64,000 bases of DNA from Cricetomys ansorgei (Eukaryota > Chordata > Mammalia > Rodentia > Nesomyidae): contig JAMJFZ010003710.1 of NCBI GenBank assembly GCA_026225945.1, positions 16,915-80,914 of the forward strand, written 5' to 3'. Under the pieces are notes generated by a model. The model was not told the DNA's origin, did not search any database, and was given only the letters and a program-made list of their open reading frames with translations. Position numbers and translations under genes: made by a program. Positions 35,407 to 46,864 of the stretch are shown piece by piece (the first letter of the stretch is position 1; each line of letters starts with the position of its first letter).

Positions 35407-36250
35407 TGTAGAGGAACATTTATTCTTTTAATCCACCAGCATGGCTGCTCTAGTAAATGATCATATTGAAAGGCATGTGTGATAGCTAGGAAGGGGTCAC
35501 ATCCAAAAGATTGTATGAAGGGATCACGTTAAGAGGCCTGTGTGATCTGGATAGAATGCAGAAAGAGTATTAGTCAGACTAATCCTGTCCTGTGTTTGTG
35601 GTAATGCTAGGTGAAAGGAATTTTTGTGGTTAAGGCACCATAGGACACACCTTTAATCCCAACTCAGGTGGAAATGGTGGCACATGCCCTTTAATACCAG
35701 CTTAGTAGAGAGAAGAGGAAATAGAAACAGTGTGGAAGCAGAGATCAGAAAGATGTGGAAGTAAACAAAAACAGTGAGAGCTCAGAGAGTAGTAGCAAAG
35801 TATAGGAGCAAGGTGGGACATACAGTGGATCTCAGAGATAGAAGCAAGGAAGAAGCAGAAGTAGAAGCAGACAAGAAGCAGAGCTGAGAGTTAGTTCAGT
35901 CAGGCAGTTTGAGTGCAGTCAGCTCATAGATGATTCAGTTCAGAATAAGAAGCTGAGAAGAGCAGAGCCAGTCCAGAATAACCTAAGAGAGAAAGCAGAG
36001 AGTTAGAAGAAGAGGGTTTATAAATTTACAGTTTGGAGTGCAGAAGACAACTAGTAAGATTGAACTCAGTGGTAAATCTCAGAGGCTGAAATGTTCTAGC
36101 ACCCAATTCCACATCTAAATCTACTTGTACAGCTATAGCTACAGCTACAGCTACAGCTACAAGAACATTTGGAGCCCCACATTGAATAGTAGATATAGTC
36201 ATAGGTGTAGATGTGTGCATTAGTTTTATTAATTATTCTCGTGAGTTCAT
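35407..36250 (+). mobile_element. Rodent LTR-like element, plus strand
   Basis: It begins TGTAGAGGAACATTTATTCT and has ATGGCTGCTCTAG, B1-head-like units (35625-35700), a long purine-rich middle with GAAGCAGA, CTCAGAGA and GAGCAGAGCC blocks, then TTTACAGTTTGGAGTGCAGA (also present at 18566). It ends near or within the CAGCTA repeat. GGAGCCCCACATTGAA at 36171 resembles ERV sequence next to an LTR. Confidence 0.68.
36130..36162. repeat. (CAGCTA)n hexanucleotide repeat
   Basis: About five units. The frame at 36026-36220 (Val-Ala repeats on the minus strand) is its translation. Confidence 0.9.
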
Positions 36251-36379
36251 GGTAAAGTTCAGTTTATTATTTGATAATTCAATCCTGGTCCTACAGGTTT
36301 TCAACCTCTGCACAATCTAATCTTAAACCTAGACCTAGAAGGCTTCAGTCTCTGTACAATCTAATCTTCAAAGAATTAT
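36251..36379 (-). mobile_element. Truncated, inverted copy of the same LTR
   Basis: AATTCAATCCTGGTCCTACA, CTCTGCACAATCTAATCTTA and CTAGAAGGCTTCAGTCTCTG match the left end of the minus-strand copies at 4150 and 38170. It lies head-to-head with the plus-strand copy ending beside it, so the two form an inverted pair about 150 bp apart. Confidence 0.7.
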
Positions 36380-38168
36380 AAGCAAACATAAACAACAACA
36401 AAAAGCAAACAAACTTCAAATGTTACAGAAACACACACTCACACACATACACACACCAAAGATAAATAAATAAATAAACAGATAGCTACAAACAGAAATC
36501 AAATATAGAAGCTAAAGACTATTGTTGCTAAAAATGCCAAATGAAGAAATTAGAGAAAATAATTCCTCAAAAATACCATTGAATTCATTTGGTGTTAGTC
36601 ATCTATTGTTGAGGATATGGCCTATCCTGAAATATCATTGATATGCTCAGTGATACTCCATTGGAGAAATCTATATTTTCCTTTGTAAGTTGGTGTCAGT
36701 TGTAGGTAGTTTCTTTGTTAGAAGTGAGAGTCCCTTTTCACTTCTCCCTCTCAGCACTGAGACCTCATGTTGATTGAGCCAGTGCAGGCCTTGTATATGT
36801 TGCCATAGTTTGTGTGATTTTATATGTGCATTAATATTTTTGTGTCTAGTAAACATTGTTTCCTTAGAGTCAGCCATTTCCTCTGGCTTTTTCCTCTGGT
36901 TTTTCTTCCTCTTGACATAGCTTTCTGTGACCTGAGTGGAGAGTTTGATGACAAAATCTCATAAAGGACTGACTACTCCAAAATCCCTTACTCTCTGCAT
37001 ACTGTCCAGTTGTGGTCTTTGTTATCTCCCATCTACTTGCAAGAAGATTCTCTTAGCGTGGCTATGTGAGATACTGATATACAGGTATAGAATATTCTCA
37101 TTGGGAATCATTTTATTGCCCTATTCTTTTAACATAACAAAGTTGTTTGGTGTTATCTAGGCCCATGGTCTATTTCATCCGAGGTTCTTGTCTATTGCAG
37201 CAGTGTCGAGCATGGGTTCCATCTTTACCATGAACCGTTAACACAATCAGAGAGTAGTTGGTTACTTCTATGACATTTGTGTTACTACTGTACCAGTGTA
37301 TCATCCAGGCAAGTCACCATTGCAAATTAGAGAATTGTAGCTGAGTTGGTGTTTACTTTTGTCTTCTGATAGCATGCAGAGTACATTCTAGTACCATGAA
37401 CACCAATTAGTAGGGGTAAAGGCTCTAGCTAGGGACCAAATTAAATTCCCGATATTCAATGGGATATGTAAGTGTTGTATTCAGCAACACAGATTTTCCA
37501 CCAGTTTGAGAAGAGGAACCAATATCCATTGTCATAGCCTGAGTTGTCTGTGGGTTTCTATGAGACATCTTTGGCTAATACTCAATTAGATGTTAAAACA
37601 TTCCTGCCACTAGAGGTTTCACTTGATGTTCAAAGATGTTTATTTGGGCCCTTGCCTGCCCTCTGATTTGGTGAATCCATTTAGTTTTTTCATATATGTG
37701 AATGTTTCAAGAAGATTCTACAGTAGTAGGTTTCTATATGACTTCCCCCAAATGTCCCTAATTTTTTTTAGTTTTCCCTCCCTTATTCCCTATTTTACTC
37801 TTCTCTTTCTTCCCCATCCCTATTTAATACTCCTGTTCTAGTCTTCTACAAGTCTTTCAATAAATATACATTCTCCTTTCCTTGAGAGATCCTCCTCTTC
37901 CCAATAGTTCCTTACTCTATACCAGCCTCTATAGTTATACATATTGTAATATGACTATTGAAGGCTTAACACCTAACATTTACCTATAAAAGAATACATA
38001 CTATATGTGTCATTTTGGAAATGTGTTACTTTGGTCAGGATGATTTCTTTTTCTAGCTCAACCAATTTATTTGTGAATTTCATGATTTATTTGTTCTTAA
38101 TAGCTGGATAATATTAAATTGTTTAAATTTATCGCATTTTCATTATCAATTAATCTGCTGATAAGCAT
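36380..38168 (-). mobile_element. Rodent L1 3' UTR (Lx-like), antisense
   Basis: From left to right the landmarks follow the rodent L1 3' UTR antisense: an A/C-rich stretch with AAATAAATAAATAAACAG, TTGAATTCATTTGGTGTTAG, TGTTTCCTTAGAGTCAGCC, AGAGAGTAGTTGGTTACTTC, CTGATAGCATGCAGAGTAC, a pyrimidine-rich part near 37770, and GTTACTTTGGTCAGGATGAT plus TTAATAGCTGGATAATATTA from the ORF2 end. It stops at the ERV LTR. The frames at 36671, 36936 and 37623 are shadows. Confidence 0.8.
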
Positions 38169-38992
38169 CTTGTAGTGTAGATTCAGGTGCAAAGGCAGTT
38201 TAATCTTTTGTCTAATTCAATCCCTGTTCTTGGTCTTAGATCCCTGGAACATTTTAGCCTCTGTACAATCTAGTCTTAAGCCTAGAACTGGAAGACTGCA
38301 GACTCTGTACAATCTAAAATGTTTAGGCCTCTGAGACTTATTGCTAACTGAACCACTCTTACTAGCTCTTTCTGAATTCAGAGCTATATTGAATTCAACT
38401 GACTCTTCTGCTTGGCTGATTCATTCACTCACTGTTCTGGCTCAAACTCTTTTCCAAGATGATGGTTCAAACTGACTTTCTGAGCCTCCAGACTGTTTCT
38501 GACTGAATTCTTCTGACTCTGACAGACTCTGGTTGATTCCCAGAATTTCTCTAACTGAACCTCTCTGCTTAGCTTCAAACTGACTCACTCTTCCTATCTG
38601 ATATTGATTCCTCCTGCTGAACTGCCTCTGTGTCTCTGCCTCAGACTCCTCATACTTCCTCAGATTGATTCATACTGCTTCAGACTGCCTCTGTGTCTTA
38701 CTTATCCTGACTCTCTGAGCTGACAGTCTATTTTTTATATAGTGAGAGTTTGGTGAAATTCTTACTTTGACTCTCTCTGCTAACTCCTTCCGAATTCGTC
38801 ATTTTGCCTGCCATTCACACTGACTCCTTCTGAGCTCTGTTTCCTTGTCTGCTTCTACTTGTTTCTGGCATAGAGATTAAAGCTACATGTTACCATTGCT
38901 TTCTGAATATTGAAATTAAAGGTCTGTACCAGGATTCTTTCTGCCCTAGAGCAGACATGCTGATAGATTAAAAGAGTAAATATTCTTCTATA
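38169..38992 (-). mobile_element. ERV 3' LTR, minus strand
   Basis: It is homologous to the LTR copies at 4150, 18135 and 35407. Its U3 end (38992) is preceded on the minus strand by a polypurine tract, which fixes both its identity as a 3' LTR and its orientation. It contains two B1-head-like units at 38870-38945. Confidence 0.75.
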
Positions 38993-38994
38993 TA

Positions 38995-39006
38995 TTCCCC
39001 CTTTTT
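38995..39006 (-). other. Polypurine tract of the ERV
   Basis: On the minus strand this reads AAAAAGGGGGAA directly before the LTR start, the usual plus-strand DNA primer site of retroviruses. Confidence 0.75.
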
Positions 39007-40384
39007 GTTTAAGATATAATTGTGCTGTGAAAATAACTTTAACACAGTTTAACTATTACAATAGGATCAATTATCAATTCCATAAACTTAACAGTCTAAA
39101 TGTCCTTTTGAAGATCCACTTCAGCCATAGATGTGATAATCTTCCATATCTGCATCATCTCTCAGTCCTGATCATCTGAGAGTTCTCTTCAATGTTCTTT
39201 CATCAAATATCCACTTTAGCATCAAGGATTTCCAGTCTGATAAACTATTGCCTGTCTTCCTTCACCCAGTTTCTTGAGCTGATTTTCTGCTAGGAAGTTT
39301 CTTGCTCAGATCAAGTCTTTATCAACATTGATAGTACCTACAGCTTTCAACGGACTGTGAAAATAAAAGCAAAGGCTCTTCCCAAAAGTAATGCAATCCC
39401 CGAATTCTATACTGATGTTAACCACCTTTATAATATACAGACTGATTTAATTCATCAGTTTTTTGTACAGTCCAGTGTCTTTCAGCAGCTGTTTTTCCTG
39501 CCTCATTGCATTCAAAAATTTATAACTCTAGGAGTCCTTATTCTTATTCCTCCTTTGTGTTTTTTAAGCATTGCCTTCAAGATATGACTAGATCTTTGGT
39601 ACTCTACACATAATCAATGATTTGTATCTAACATTTCTCACTTTTTTAAACTAGACACAGGCGTAGCTATATGTTATAGCTCCAAGGAATGTTCTAAGTA
39701 AAGAGGTTTGGCACAGTTCTATCCATAACAAGTAAGACTAAAGAAACAATCAAATTATATTTCATAAGATATCAATATGTAGTGCCAATTTTAGTTTATA
39801 AAGTTTTCTGTTATCTCTGAGATTGAAGAAATATTAGTATGAGTTCCCTGTTGTAATAAGTCTCTTCCCCATGTGATTACATCTGCCACATATGGCTTTA
39901 ATCTTCCTATTTGACCTTCTGGTAACACACATTTAATTCATCTTACACTTTGTTTTACTTAGGATAATGTTCTAATTCATACAAACTGTGTGATTACTTA
40001 CTGAAGGATTCCAAGAATATATATTTCTACTTATAGCTAAGTCTAGGGCAGTCCTTCCAGCTGTAATGTGAATTAAATCTCTAATGCCAAGTTTAGGTTC
40101 CTCTAGTTGGTCTTTGGATGAGTTATTTTAACAGGGAGTACTTGGCTTGTGCTCTTTGTTGTTGGTTCCCTAGCAATTCCCCTATGGAGTTTCCAATTGG
40201 CAAGGGATTACCTCATATATATCTTGTTGATAAGCATTCCATAGTCCAATGTGGACCCTTACTACATCTCCTACAAATCTTGGGAGGCTGGAGCTTTCTT
40301 TCTAGATTAGCTATAGTTTTAGGAAAGCTCTGCCTACAATTGTACAATTGCAAATGACTTCATCACCCACTATTAAAACAATTC
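39007..40384 (-). mobile_element. Interior of a degraded rodent ERV, 3' part
   Basis: The DNA upstream of the polypurine tract on the minus strand is AT-rich, and reads through stops in every minus frame, so no gag, pol or env product can be identified. No 5' LTR or primer-binding site follows; the interior stops at antisense L1 sequence near 40385. The plus-strand frames at 39357 and 40118 are shadows. Confidence 0.55.
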
Positions 40385-40925
40385 ACATTTATTTGCATTT
40401 GTATTTCTTTGATGATTAAGGATGTTGAATAGTGCTTTAATGTTTCTAAGCTATTTGTGCTTAGTCTTTTGTAAATTCTGTGTTTGATTGTGTATGCCAT
40501 TTTTAATTAATTATTTTTATTAATTAATTTAACTTGTTTTCTTGATATTCAGTTTATTTTATTATTTTTTCTTTTGTTTTGTTTTGTTTTTTGAGAGAGA
40601 GTTTCTCCACTGTAACTCTAGCTGTCCTGGAACTCCAGAGTCCACCTGCCTCTGCCTCTCAAGTGCTGAGATTAAAGGCATGTGCCACCACAACCTGGCA
40701 ATTATATTATTTTCAATTTTTATATACTTTAGAAATTTACACTTTATCAGATAGTAATGTGTAAAAATTGTTTCTCATTTGTTGCCTGCCACTTTATCTG
40801 AATCATAGTGTCATTTGCAATACAGAAACTTTTTCCATTTCGTGGAGTCCCCTTTATTAATTATCAATTTTACATTCTTTGCTAAGAGTGGCCTGTTCAT
40901 AAATTCTTTGGTCTAGTCCTTTAAT
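40385..40925 (-). mobile_element. L1 ORF2 3' part, antisense
   Basis: CTTTGATGATTAAGGATGTT on the left and ATACAGAAACTTTTTCCATT plus TGGAGTCCCCTTTATTAATT on the right match antisense L1 ORF2 end. A B1 at 40571-40700 interrupts it. It ends where the sense-oriented L1 fragment begins. No reading frame survives. Confidence 0.75.
40571..40700 (-). mobile_element. B1 SINE with internal deletion, minus strand
   Basis: The minus strand starts GCCAGGTTGTGGTGGCACAT, followed by CTTTAATCTCAGCACTTGAG and AGGCAGAGGCAGGTGGACTC, then skips about 30 bp (the GAGTTCGAGGCCAGCCTGGT part) to GGAGTTCCAGGACAGCTAGA and ends with a T-rich tail (TTTTG units) at 40571. It carries the GAGTTACAGTGGAGAAAC variant shared with other B1 copies here. 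Confidence 0.9.
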
Positions 40926-41575
40926 AAAATTCAACATTCCTTCATGATAAAAGTCCTGGAGAGACTTGGAATAAAAGGAACATACTTCAACATAATAAAA
41001 GTAAAATACAGCCAGCCCACAGACAACAGAAACCTAAATGGTAAAAATCTCCAAGTATTTCCACTATGATCAAGAAAGAGAAAATATTGTCCTTACTCCC
41101 TATACCTCTCCAATATATTCCTTGAATTCTTAGCTACTGCAATTAAACAACTAAAAGCAATTAAAGAAATACAAGTAGAAAAGAAAGAAGTCAAGGTGTC
41201 CTTATTTGCAAATGATGTGATTTTATACATAAAACCCTGTTAAACCCCACCATGAAGCTTTCTACAACTAATACACACTTTCAGAAAACTAGTAGGATAA
41301 AAAATTGACACACAAATATCAATGTCAGTCAGACTGAGAAGAAATCAGGGAAATCAACACTTTTCATAATAGCCTCAAAAATATCTTGAGATAACCCAAA
41401 TTAGGCATATGGAAGACTTGTATAATGAAAACTCTAGGAAACTGAAGAAAGAAATTGGAGGAGATATCAGAGGATAGAGAGCTCTCTCATGGATTGGTAA
41501 AAGTATTATAGTGAAAATGAGCATCCTACCAAAAGCAATGCAGAGATTCTACATTTAAGTCTTAATTTATTTCAA
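40926..41575 (+). mobile_element. L1 ORF2 reverse-transcriptase fragment, sense
   Basis: The sense strand shows CATGATAAAAGTCCTGGAGA, TACAGCCAGCCCACAGACAA, AATGATGTGATTTTATACAT (the region that codes for the ADD motif block), TGAAGAAAGAAATTGGAGGA and CTACCAAAAGCAATGCAGAG, following L1 ORF2. Frameshifts and stops break the frame. It lacks both 5' and 3' ends, including any poly(A), and lies between antisense L1 pieces. Confidence 0.85.
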
Positions 41576-42645
41576 ATTAATTTTACAATATGATGTTAGA
41601 TGAGGCTCTGATTCATTCTCTTGATATGAACGTCTTCTCTTCTCACTCTATTCATTCAGGAAACTGTTTGTTTCTCATGATATGTTCTTGACATCCTTAT
41701 CAGACACAGCTGACTCTTAGCCTGAATTTCTTTTGGGGTTCTATGTTTCCAATTACTCTGTTTTTATCTTTTATGTGGTGCAATAGTTTTTCAACTAATG
41801 CTGATTTGTAGCACTGTCAGAAAGTAAGAGTGTGATGTCTTCAGATTCTCTCTCTCTTTCTGCCTCTTTTTCTTTGTTTCTCTCTCTCCTCCTAAGCTCC
41901 CTTTAGCTATTTTAGACCTACTGTGTTTTCATTCAACTTAAGAAGTATTTTCTCTATTTCCATTAAAAGTAAGTATCATTGTAATTATTTGTTTGAATGT
42001 ATTGAATCTGTAAAATGCTTTAGATATTATTAGATATTATGGACATTTGATGACTGTTAGAACTCTTTTCCTCATTCGTGAACATGGGATATATTCATAT
42101 TATGTGTGTATTCATCACTTTCTTTACTCTTCATATTTTTATAATATAGATCTCTCTCTTTCCCTTAAATTCATTCATATTGCTATCTCTAATGATATCT
42201 GAAATGATATTATTTCCATTTGCTATTTTGTTTATAAGGCTGTTTTGTACTGTAATTTTTTCTTCTCAGTTTTATGTTATACAACTTTATGAACTTGTTT
42301 ACTAGCTTTTTAGTTCTATTTTTAATTTATCTTCAGATTTGTTTATAAAACAGTTTATATTATTTTCAATGGCAATTATAATCACCCTTTTCTAATTCCA
42401 ATATCTTTTCATTAATATCTCTTGCCTGGCTGTTCCATCTAGAATTTTGCATAGAAATCTTAGAGTGAATAACCTTTTATTGTTCCTTAGCTCCCAGGAA
42501 AAGTAAGCTTTACACAAATAAAATTTATTTTGTTGATCTCTAGTCCATCTATATTTAGTTTGTTGAATTGTTTTTCTCTTAGAACTACATTGATTTATTT
42601 CCTCAAATGCTCTTCATCCATCTTGTTTAAATTCCATATGTCACT
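41576..42645 (-). mobile_element. Old L1 (L1M-like) ORF2, antisense
   Basis: AATATGATGTTAGATGAGGC, ATATGTTCTTGACATCCTTA, TTTTTATCTTTTATGTGGTG, GTATTGAATCTGTAAAATGC, TCTCTTGCCTGGCTGTTCC and TAGTTTGTTGAATTG match antisense mammalian L1 ORF2 in order, over the reverse-transcriptase region. It is heavily decayed and covers the same part of ORF2 as the sense fragment beside it, so the two come from different L1 copies. Confidence 0.8.
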
Positions 42646-42680
42646 ATATATATTTTAATATATATATCAATATATAATGC

Positions 42681-42711
<31 letters not shown>

Positions 42712-42712
42712 G
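42640..42712. repeat. AT dinucleotide tract
   Basis: Mixed TATATT and ATATAT units ending in a pure (AT)n run of about 11 units at 42689-42711. Confidence 0.9.
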
Positions 42713-43744
42713 TGTTATACCTTGCTTATTTGTCTGTGTTCTACAACTAATGTCCTACGGATAAATATATCTAATTATATATGGTCTTTCTAATGTCATG
42801 ATAATTATTGTTTTAAAAAGATTGCAGATGATATTGGAAGCCACAATTACCAGAAATACTTAACTGTTCATTATGGAATTTTACTTTTATTTTAGAAAAA
42901 AAATGTAACGTGGACTTTAAAACATTTTAAAATAAAACTAGATAGCATTGCCTTTTCATCAATAATTCTCATTGCAGTGTTCTTTAATTTAAATTATATT
43001 TTCATGATATATCCATAAAATGAGTTGCTGTTTTTATTGATAGTTATTTTGACTTAATTGTTTCATTCTTTTATGAGCACAGGGTGCTCCAGTATCTCCC
43101 ATTTCCTCTGGTCCCGTTGGGAAGTCATGGTTTCTTTTGAAATATCCCAGTTGATTCTATAGATGTTTTGCCAATATACTTGGACATACTTTGTCCAACA
43201 AAGAATGGATATAAGTTTTTCAAATCTGTATATTTTGCTATATTTTTGGGTCCTCTCCTAAACAGCAGTTATGTCTATAATTTTCATAATAACATATACA
43301 TATACTTTCATAAATTCACTTAATCAGTGATTTTCCCCCTTGTTTGTTTTAACAAAGATTTGCTTCCAAGGATCTTTTGGATCATAAGTTTAGAATGTTT
43401 CATTATTTTTCTTTCTTTATTATTGCATGTAGCAATAAAAATATTTTATCAGACAACATAATACAAGGTAAAAATTTAAAACACACACATAAAGATACCA
43501 AACATACGAAGTTTCATTGAATGCCAACATCACTAAAATTTGGGGAATATTTCAAAAGAAAATACGTAACACTCATCACAACCAAAACACTAGCTGTCAC
43601 CAAAAAATAGAGCTTCTGATTCTTTCTACTGTGATAATGATATGCACTGCAAGCACTAATAAATTTCTTTGTTGAAGAACATGTAAATGACTCAAATTCA
43701 TCACAAAGTGGTTAGCAAGCCTGATGATTAAGACTGTAGTATTA
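42713..43744. other. AT-rich sequence, no gene seen
   Basis: It may hold more L1 remnant on the left, but nothing is definite. No coding potential is visible. Confidence 0.35.
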
Positions 43745-43875
43745 ATTGTCTTTGGAGCTAGGGTCCCATGATATATCAGTAACTGCCCTGGAACTCACTA
43801 TATAAACCAGACTGGCCTTGAAATAACAGAAATTCACATACTTCTGCCTCCCAACTGTTCAAATTAAAGGGATTA
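43745..43875 (-). mobile_element. B1 SINE, diverged, minus strand
   Basis: On the plus strand CCCTGGAACTCACTATATAA, ACCAGACTGGCCTTGAAATA, ACTTCTGCCTCCCAACTGTT and CAAATTAAAGGGATTAG run in antisense B1 order (GGAACTCACTCTGTAGACCAGGC, CTGCCTCCC, GGGATTAAAGG). The left edge (GGAGCTAGGGTCCCATGATA) is degraded. Confidence 0.82.
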
Positions 43876-44954
43876 GTTAACCCATCTTATAATCATAAGG
43901 ATTTATTTGAATTCACAATTACTGAAAACTACAGAAAAGGCTCCTAAACTTCTGGATTACCACAATGCTAACTACCGAAAATATTTTTTCTCTCCTAATA
44001 TTTATAAAGATATAATAAGCAAATACCTTGTTCTATAGTGAGCGATAGATTTATAATAAACACAAGCTGTACTACCTAGGTAATTTCCACGTAGTAGAGT
44101 TTTGTTTTAACACAAATGCTTTAAAAGCCATATTGAAATAATAAGGAAATCAATACAACAAAAATTATTCAGTAAAAATGAAGTCATAACTGTATCAGCA
44201 AAAAAGTAGAATTAACTAGCTTTTCTAAAAAGTAAAATATTAACGTTCGAATAAGGAGGCCAAATATACAAAAGCACTGATACTTTTCAAATATTTTTGG
44301 AAAAAATTAAAATTGGTGTGTCAGTTTACTTCTTGGACAATCAATTGAAATATTAGAAAAATATCAATTCTTAGATATTAAAAAACCTTGAAATATTTCA
44401 AATGCTAAGAATATATGAATAAGCAAATTATAAAAACCAAAATCATCAAAAATAATATTGTCAACAATAACTTTTAAATGAAATTTCTAATGGGAAATTT
44501 TGATGTGAAAGTTGATTCTATTACAACATTTGAATTAAAAAATCATTAAGTGCCTGTAACTCTTCATCTATTTTGGAGACCTTGTTAGATTTCCTGCATC
44601 CAAGTTGGAATTTTAACTGTTTCTGTCATTATGTATCTCTTGTTTAGGCAGCCATATGTTGCATTCTATAGATGCAGCTTTGCTGTTATATATGAGTCAG
44701 TAGCTTGCAAAAGATATCATGAAATTTACAGTCTTTCAATTCCCCTTAACAATGTTTCTTGAGCCTTTTGTGTGGAAGTTTCATTGAAGATGTAACAATT
44801 GGGATTGTTCACTTCATAGTCTAACTTTCTTTTTATGTTGACAAGTTGTGGACTTACATGATAGTGTTGTTCATGTCCTGCAAAGAAAAGCTTCTTCTGT
44901 GAGTGATGAGAAATCCGTTTATCTGTGGGTATAAGAATTTAGGACATAGTTAGA
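43876..44954. other. Unique AT-rich sequence, no gene seen
   Basis: No interspersed repeat recognised over the region. AT content is high and frames are short. Confidence 0.4.
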
Positions 44955-45095
44955 GATGATATGTGTTGCAGAAGAATTTTAGAAGCACAGGAAGAGTTGA
45001 AGTAGGGAAAGGAAGGGTAGAAATGATAGAAAAATAGTACCCATGTATGAAATTCTCAAAAATTAAATTAAACAATGAATAAACAAAAAAAGCAG
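44955..45095 (+). mobile_element. Rodent L1 3' end, sense orientation
   Basis: GAGTTGAAGTAGGGAAAGGA, CATGTATGAAATTCTCAAAA and TTAAACAATGAATAAACAAA resemble the last bases of rodent L1 before the poly(A). The A-rich AACAAAAAAAGC at its end may be the tail. Confidence 0.6.
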
Positions 45096-46138
45096 GTGAA
45101 ATTAATCTTATATTGCAAAGTCAGTTTTCTATTTTATGAACAATACAATAAAATAGATTTATAGAAAAAAAGGATTTCTTGGGTTCATGAACAACCAAGT
45201 TCTTGAAGGATTATTAATGAAAGAAGCAACATACCCCTATAGAAAGAAAACATAATGAACAAATGGAAATGAGTGCTAATCTTGGATACTATCACAAAGC
45301 ACTTAGCAAAATTACAATTTAAATAAAATGCCATTGAAATTCATTGTGAAGATTACTAAGTGTGCTTCCCAACATTGTAATGGATCATTGGAAAGCCATG
45401 TGAAAGCCCCAGGATTCAAAAAAATAAAATAAAAATGTTATCCTATATATATCGTAGACATTGACTATATTATTCTTTTTTTCTTACTTATAAGAAAAAC
45501 CAGCAAAATGTTAAGACTTTAAATGTATCATTAACATTTTTAAAAGAAAGCAAGTGATTCCCTGGTATTAAAAACAACCACAACAAAATAGAAAAAGTAT
45601 CTACATGAGTTAGTACTAAGGCATGGGTTTTTCTGTCTTTACCATTATTAATGAACAGTTTTGAAAATATGAACAAGTGCTCCTTAATTACAGGAAGAAA
45701 TTGAGTATAAAAATTGAACACAAAAATGTACCCTTTTTTCAAATAATATGAATATGTAGCTTGAAGCATTAATTAATTAAAGCAAAATAAATGTAGGTAA
45801 TAGAGACTTCAGCACATTGATTAAGAAGAATAATTTACATAATTAAAAATAAATTCCTGGTAATTATAAATTGGTCAGCTTTGCAGTTGTGTAATCTATT
45901 TCAGTACATAGTAGGGGAAGAATATTATCAATATGCCTAATATCTGGGATTTGTTTCCATTAATTCTTAAATGTTTACTCTTTTTTAATGTAATTATTTT
46001 GTGATATGAAATTTTGACATATATTTTCAAAATTTATAATTTGATTATTTTAATAATAATTGATATCTTTATATTATTGTGTCTCTAATTTTCAAGAGTC
46101 TCATAATATATTCAAGTCTCTTAGAATATGCAAGCTTT
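45096..46138. other. Unique AT-rich sequence, no gene seen
   Basis: Nothing recognisable; the frame at 45488-45769 (minus strand) has no motif. Confidence 0.4.
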
Positions 46139-46140
46139 AA

Positions 46141-46252
46141 GCTGGGACTGATAGCATAGACCTTTAATCCGGCCACTTGAGTGGCAGAGACAGGTGCATT
46201 CAGTGAGTTCAAGGCCAGCCTGTTCTGCATACTGATTTCCAGGAAAGGCACA
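46141..46252 (+). mobile_element. B1 SINE fragment, plus strand
   Basis: GCTGGGACTGATAGCATAGA, CTTTAATCCGGCCACTTGAG, GCAGAGACAGGTGCATTC and GAGTTCAAGGCCAGCCTG are B1 in order. The 3' third is missing or unrecognisable after CCAGGAAAGGCACAGG. Confidence 0.85.
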
Positions 46253-46732
46253 GGTATGTAAGAAGAGAAATTCAGTTTTCATTTTTTTTAAATAGAGGAT
46301 TTTTTCCCTCTATATAAGCTTTCCTTTTTTGTAATGTATAATAATTAGTTTCCATTAAATATTTCAGAATAATATTAGCATAATCTTAAAAAAAATTGAT
46401 ATTTGATTAATTTTTAAAGATTTTATTTCCAATCATGTCCTGTCTAAAACTATTACTTTTTTAGTAAACGGAATCTTCACATATCAATTATAAATGCACA
46501 CACACAGATGTATGCATGCATGTGTGCTGTACAGAGACAATAGAGTTTGCATTTGTTTTTATATATATTTGCATTAGCAGTGATAATTATGCAAAAACTT
46601 GGATAAGATTAATTGCACATTAAAGGAATCTATGCAAAAGTGATTATTAGAAAAGATTCTTATGTATAAGTGGAAATAGAATTATTGTGTAGATATTAAG
46701 GAAAAGTTATTCAAAAAAAGAGAAACGTGTAG

Positions 46733-46864
46733 GGCAGTGGTGGCTTATACCTTCAATCCCAGAACTTAAGAGGCAGAGGCAAGTGGATGTCTATGAGTTC
46801 AATGCCAGCCTGGTCTACAGAGTAAGTTCCAGGACAGCCAGAGTTGCAGTGGAGAAACCCTGTC
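46733..46864 (+). mobile_element. B1 SINE, plus strand
   Basis: A complete monomer from GGGCAGTGGTGGCTTATAC to GAGAAACCCTGTCATAG, with GAGTTCAATGCCAGCCTGGT and GTTCCAGGACAGCCAGAG in the middle. It carries GAGTTGCAGTGGAGAAACCC at the end, the variant shared with other B1 copies here. The tail is replaced by an ATAG array. Confidence 0.93.
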
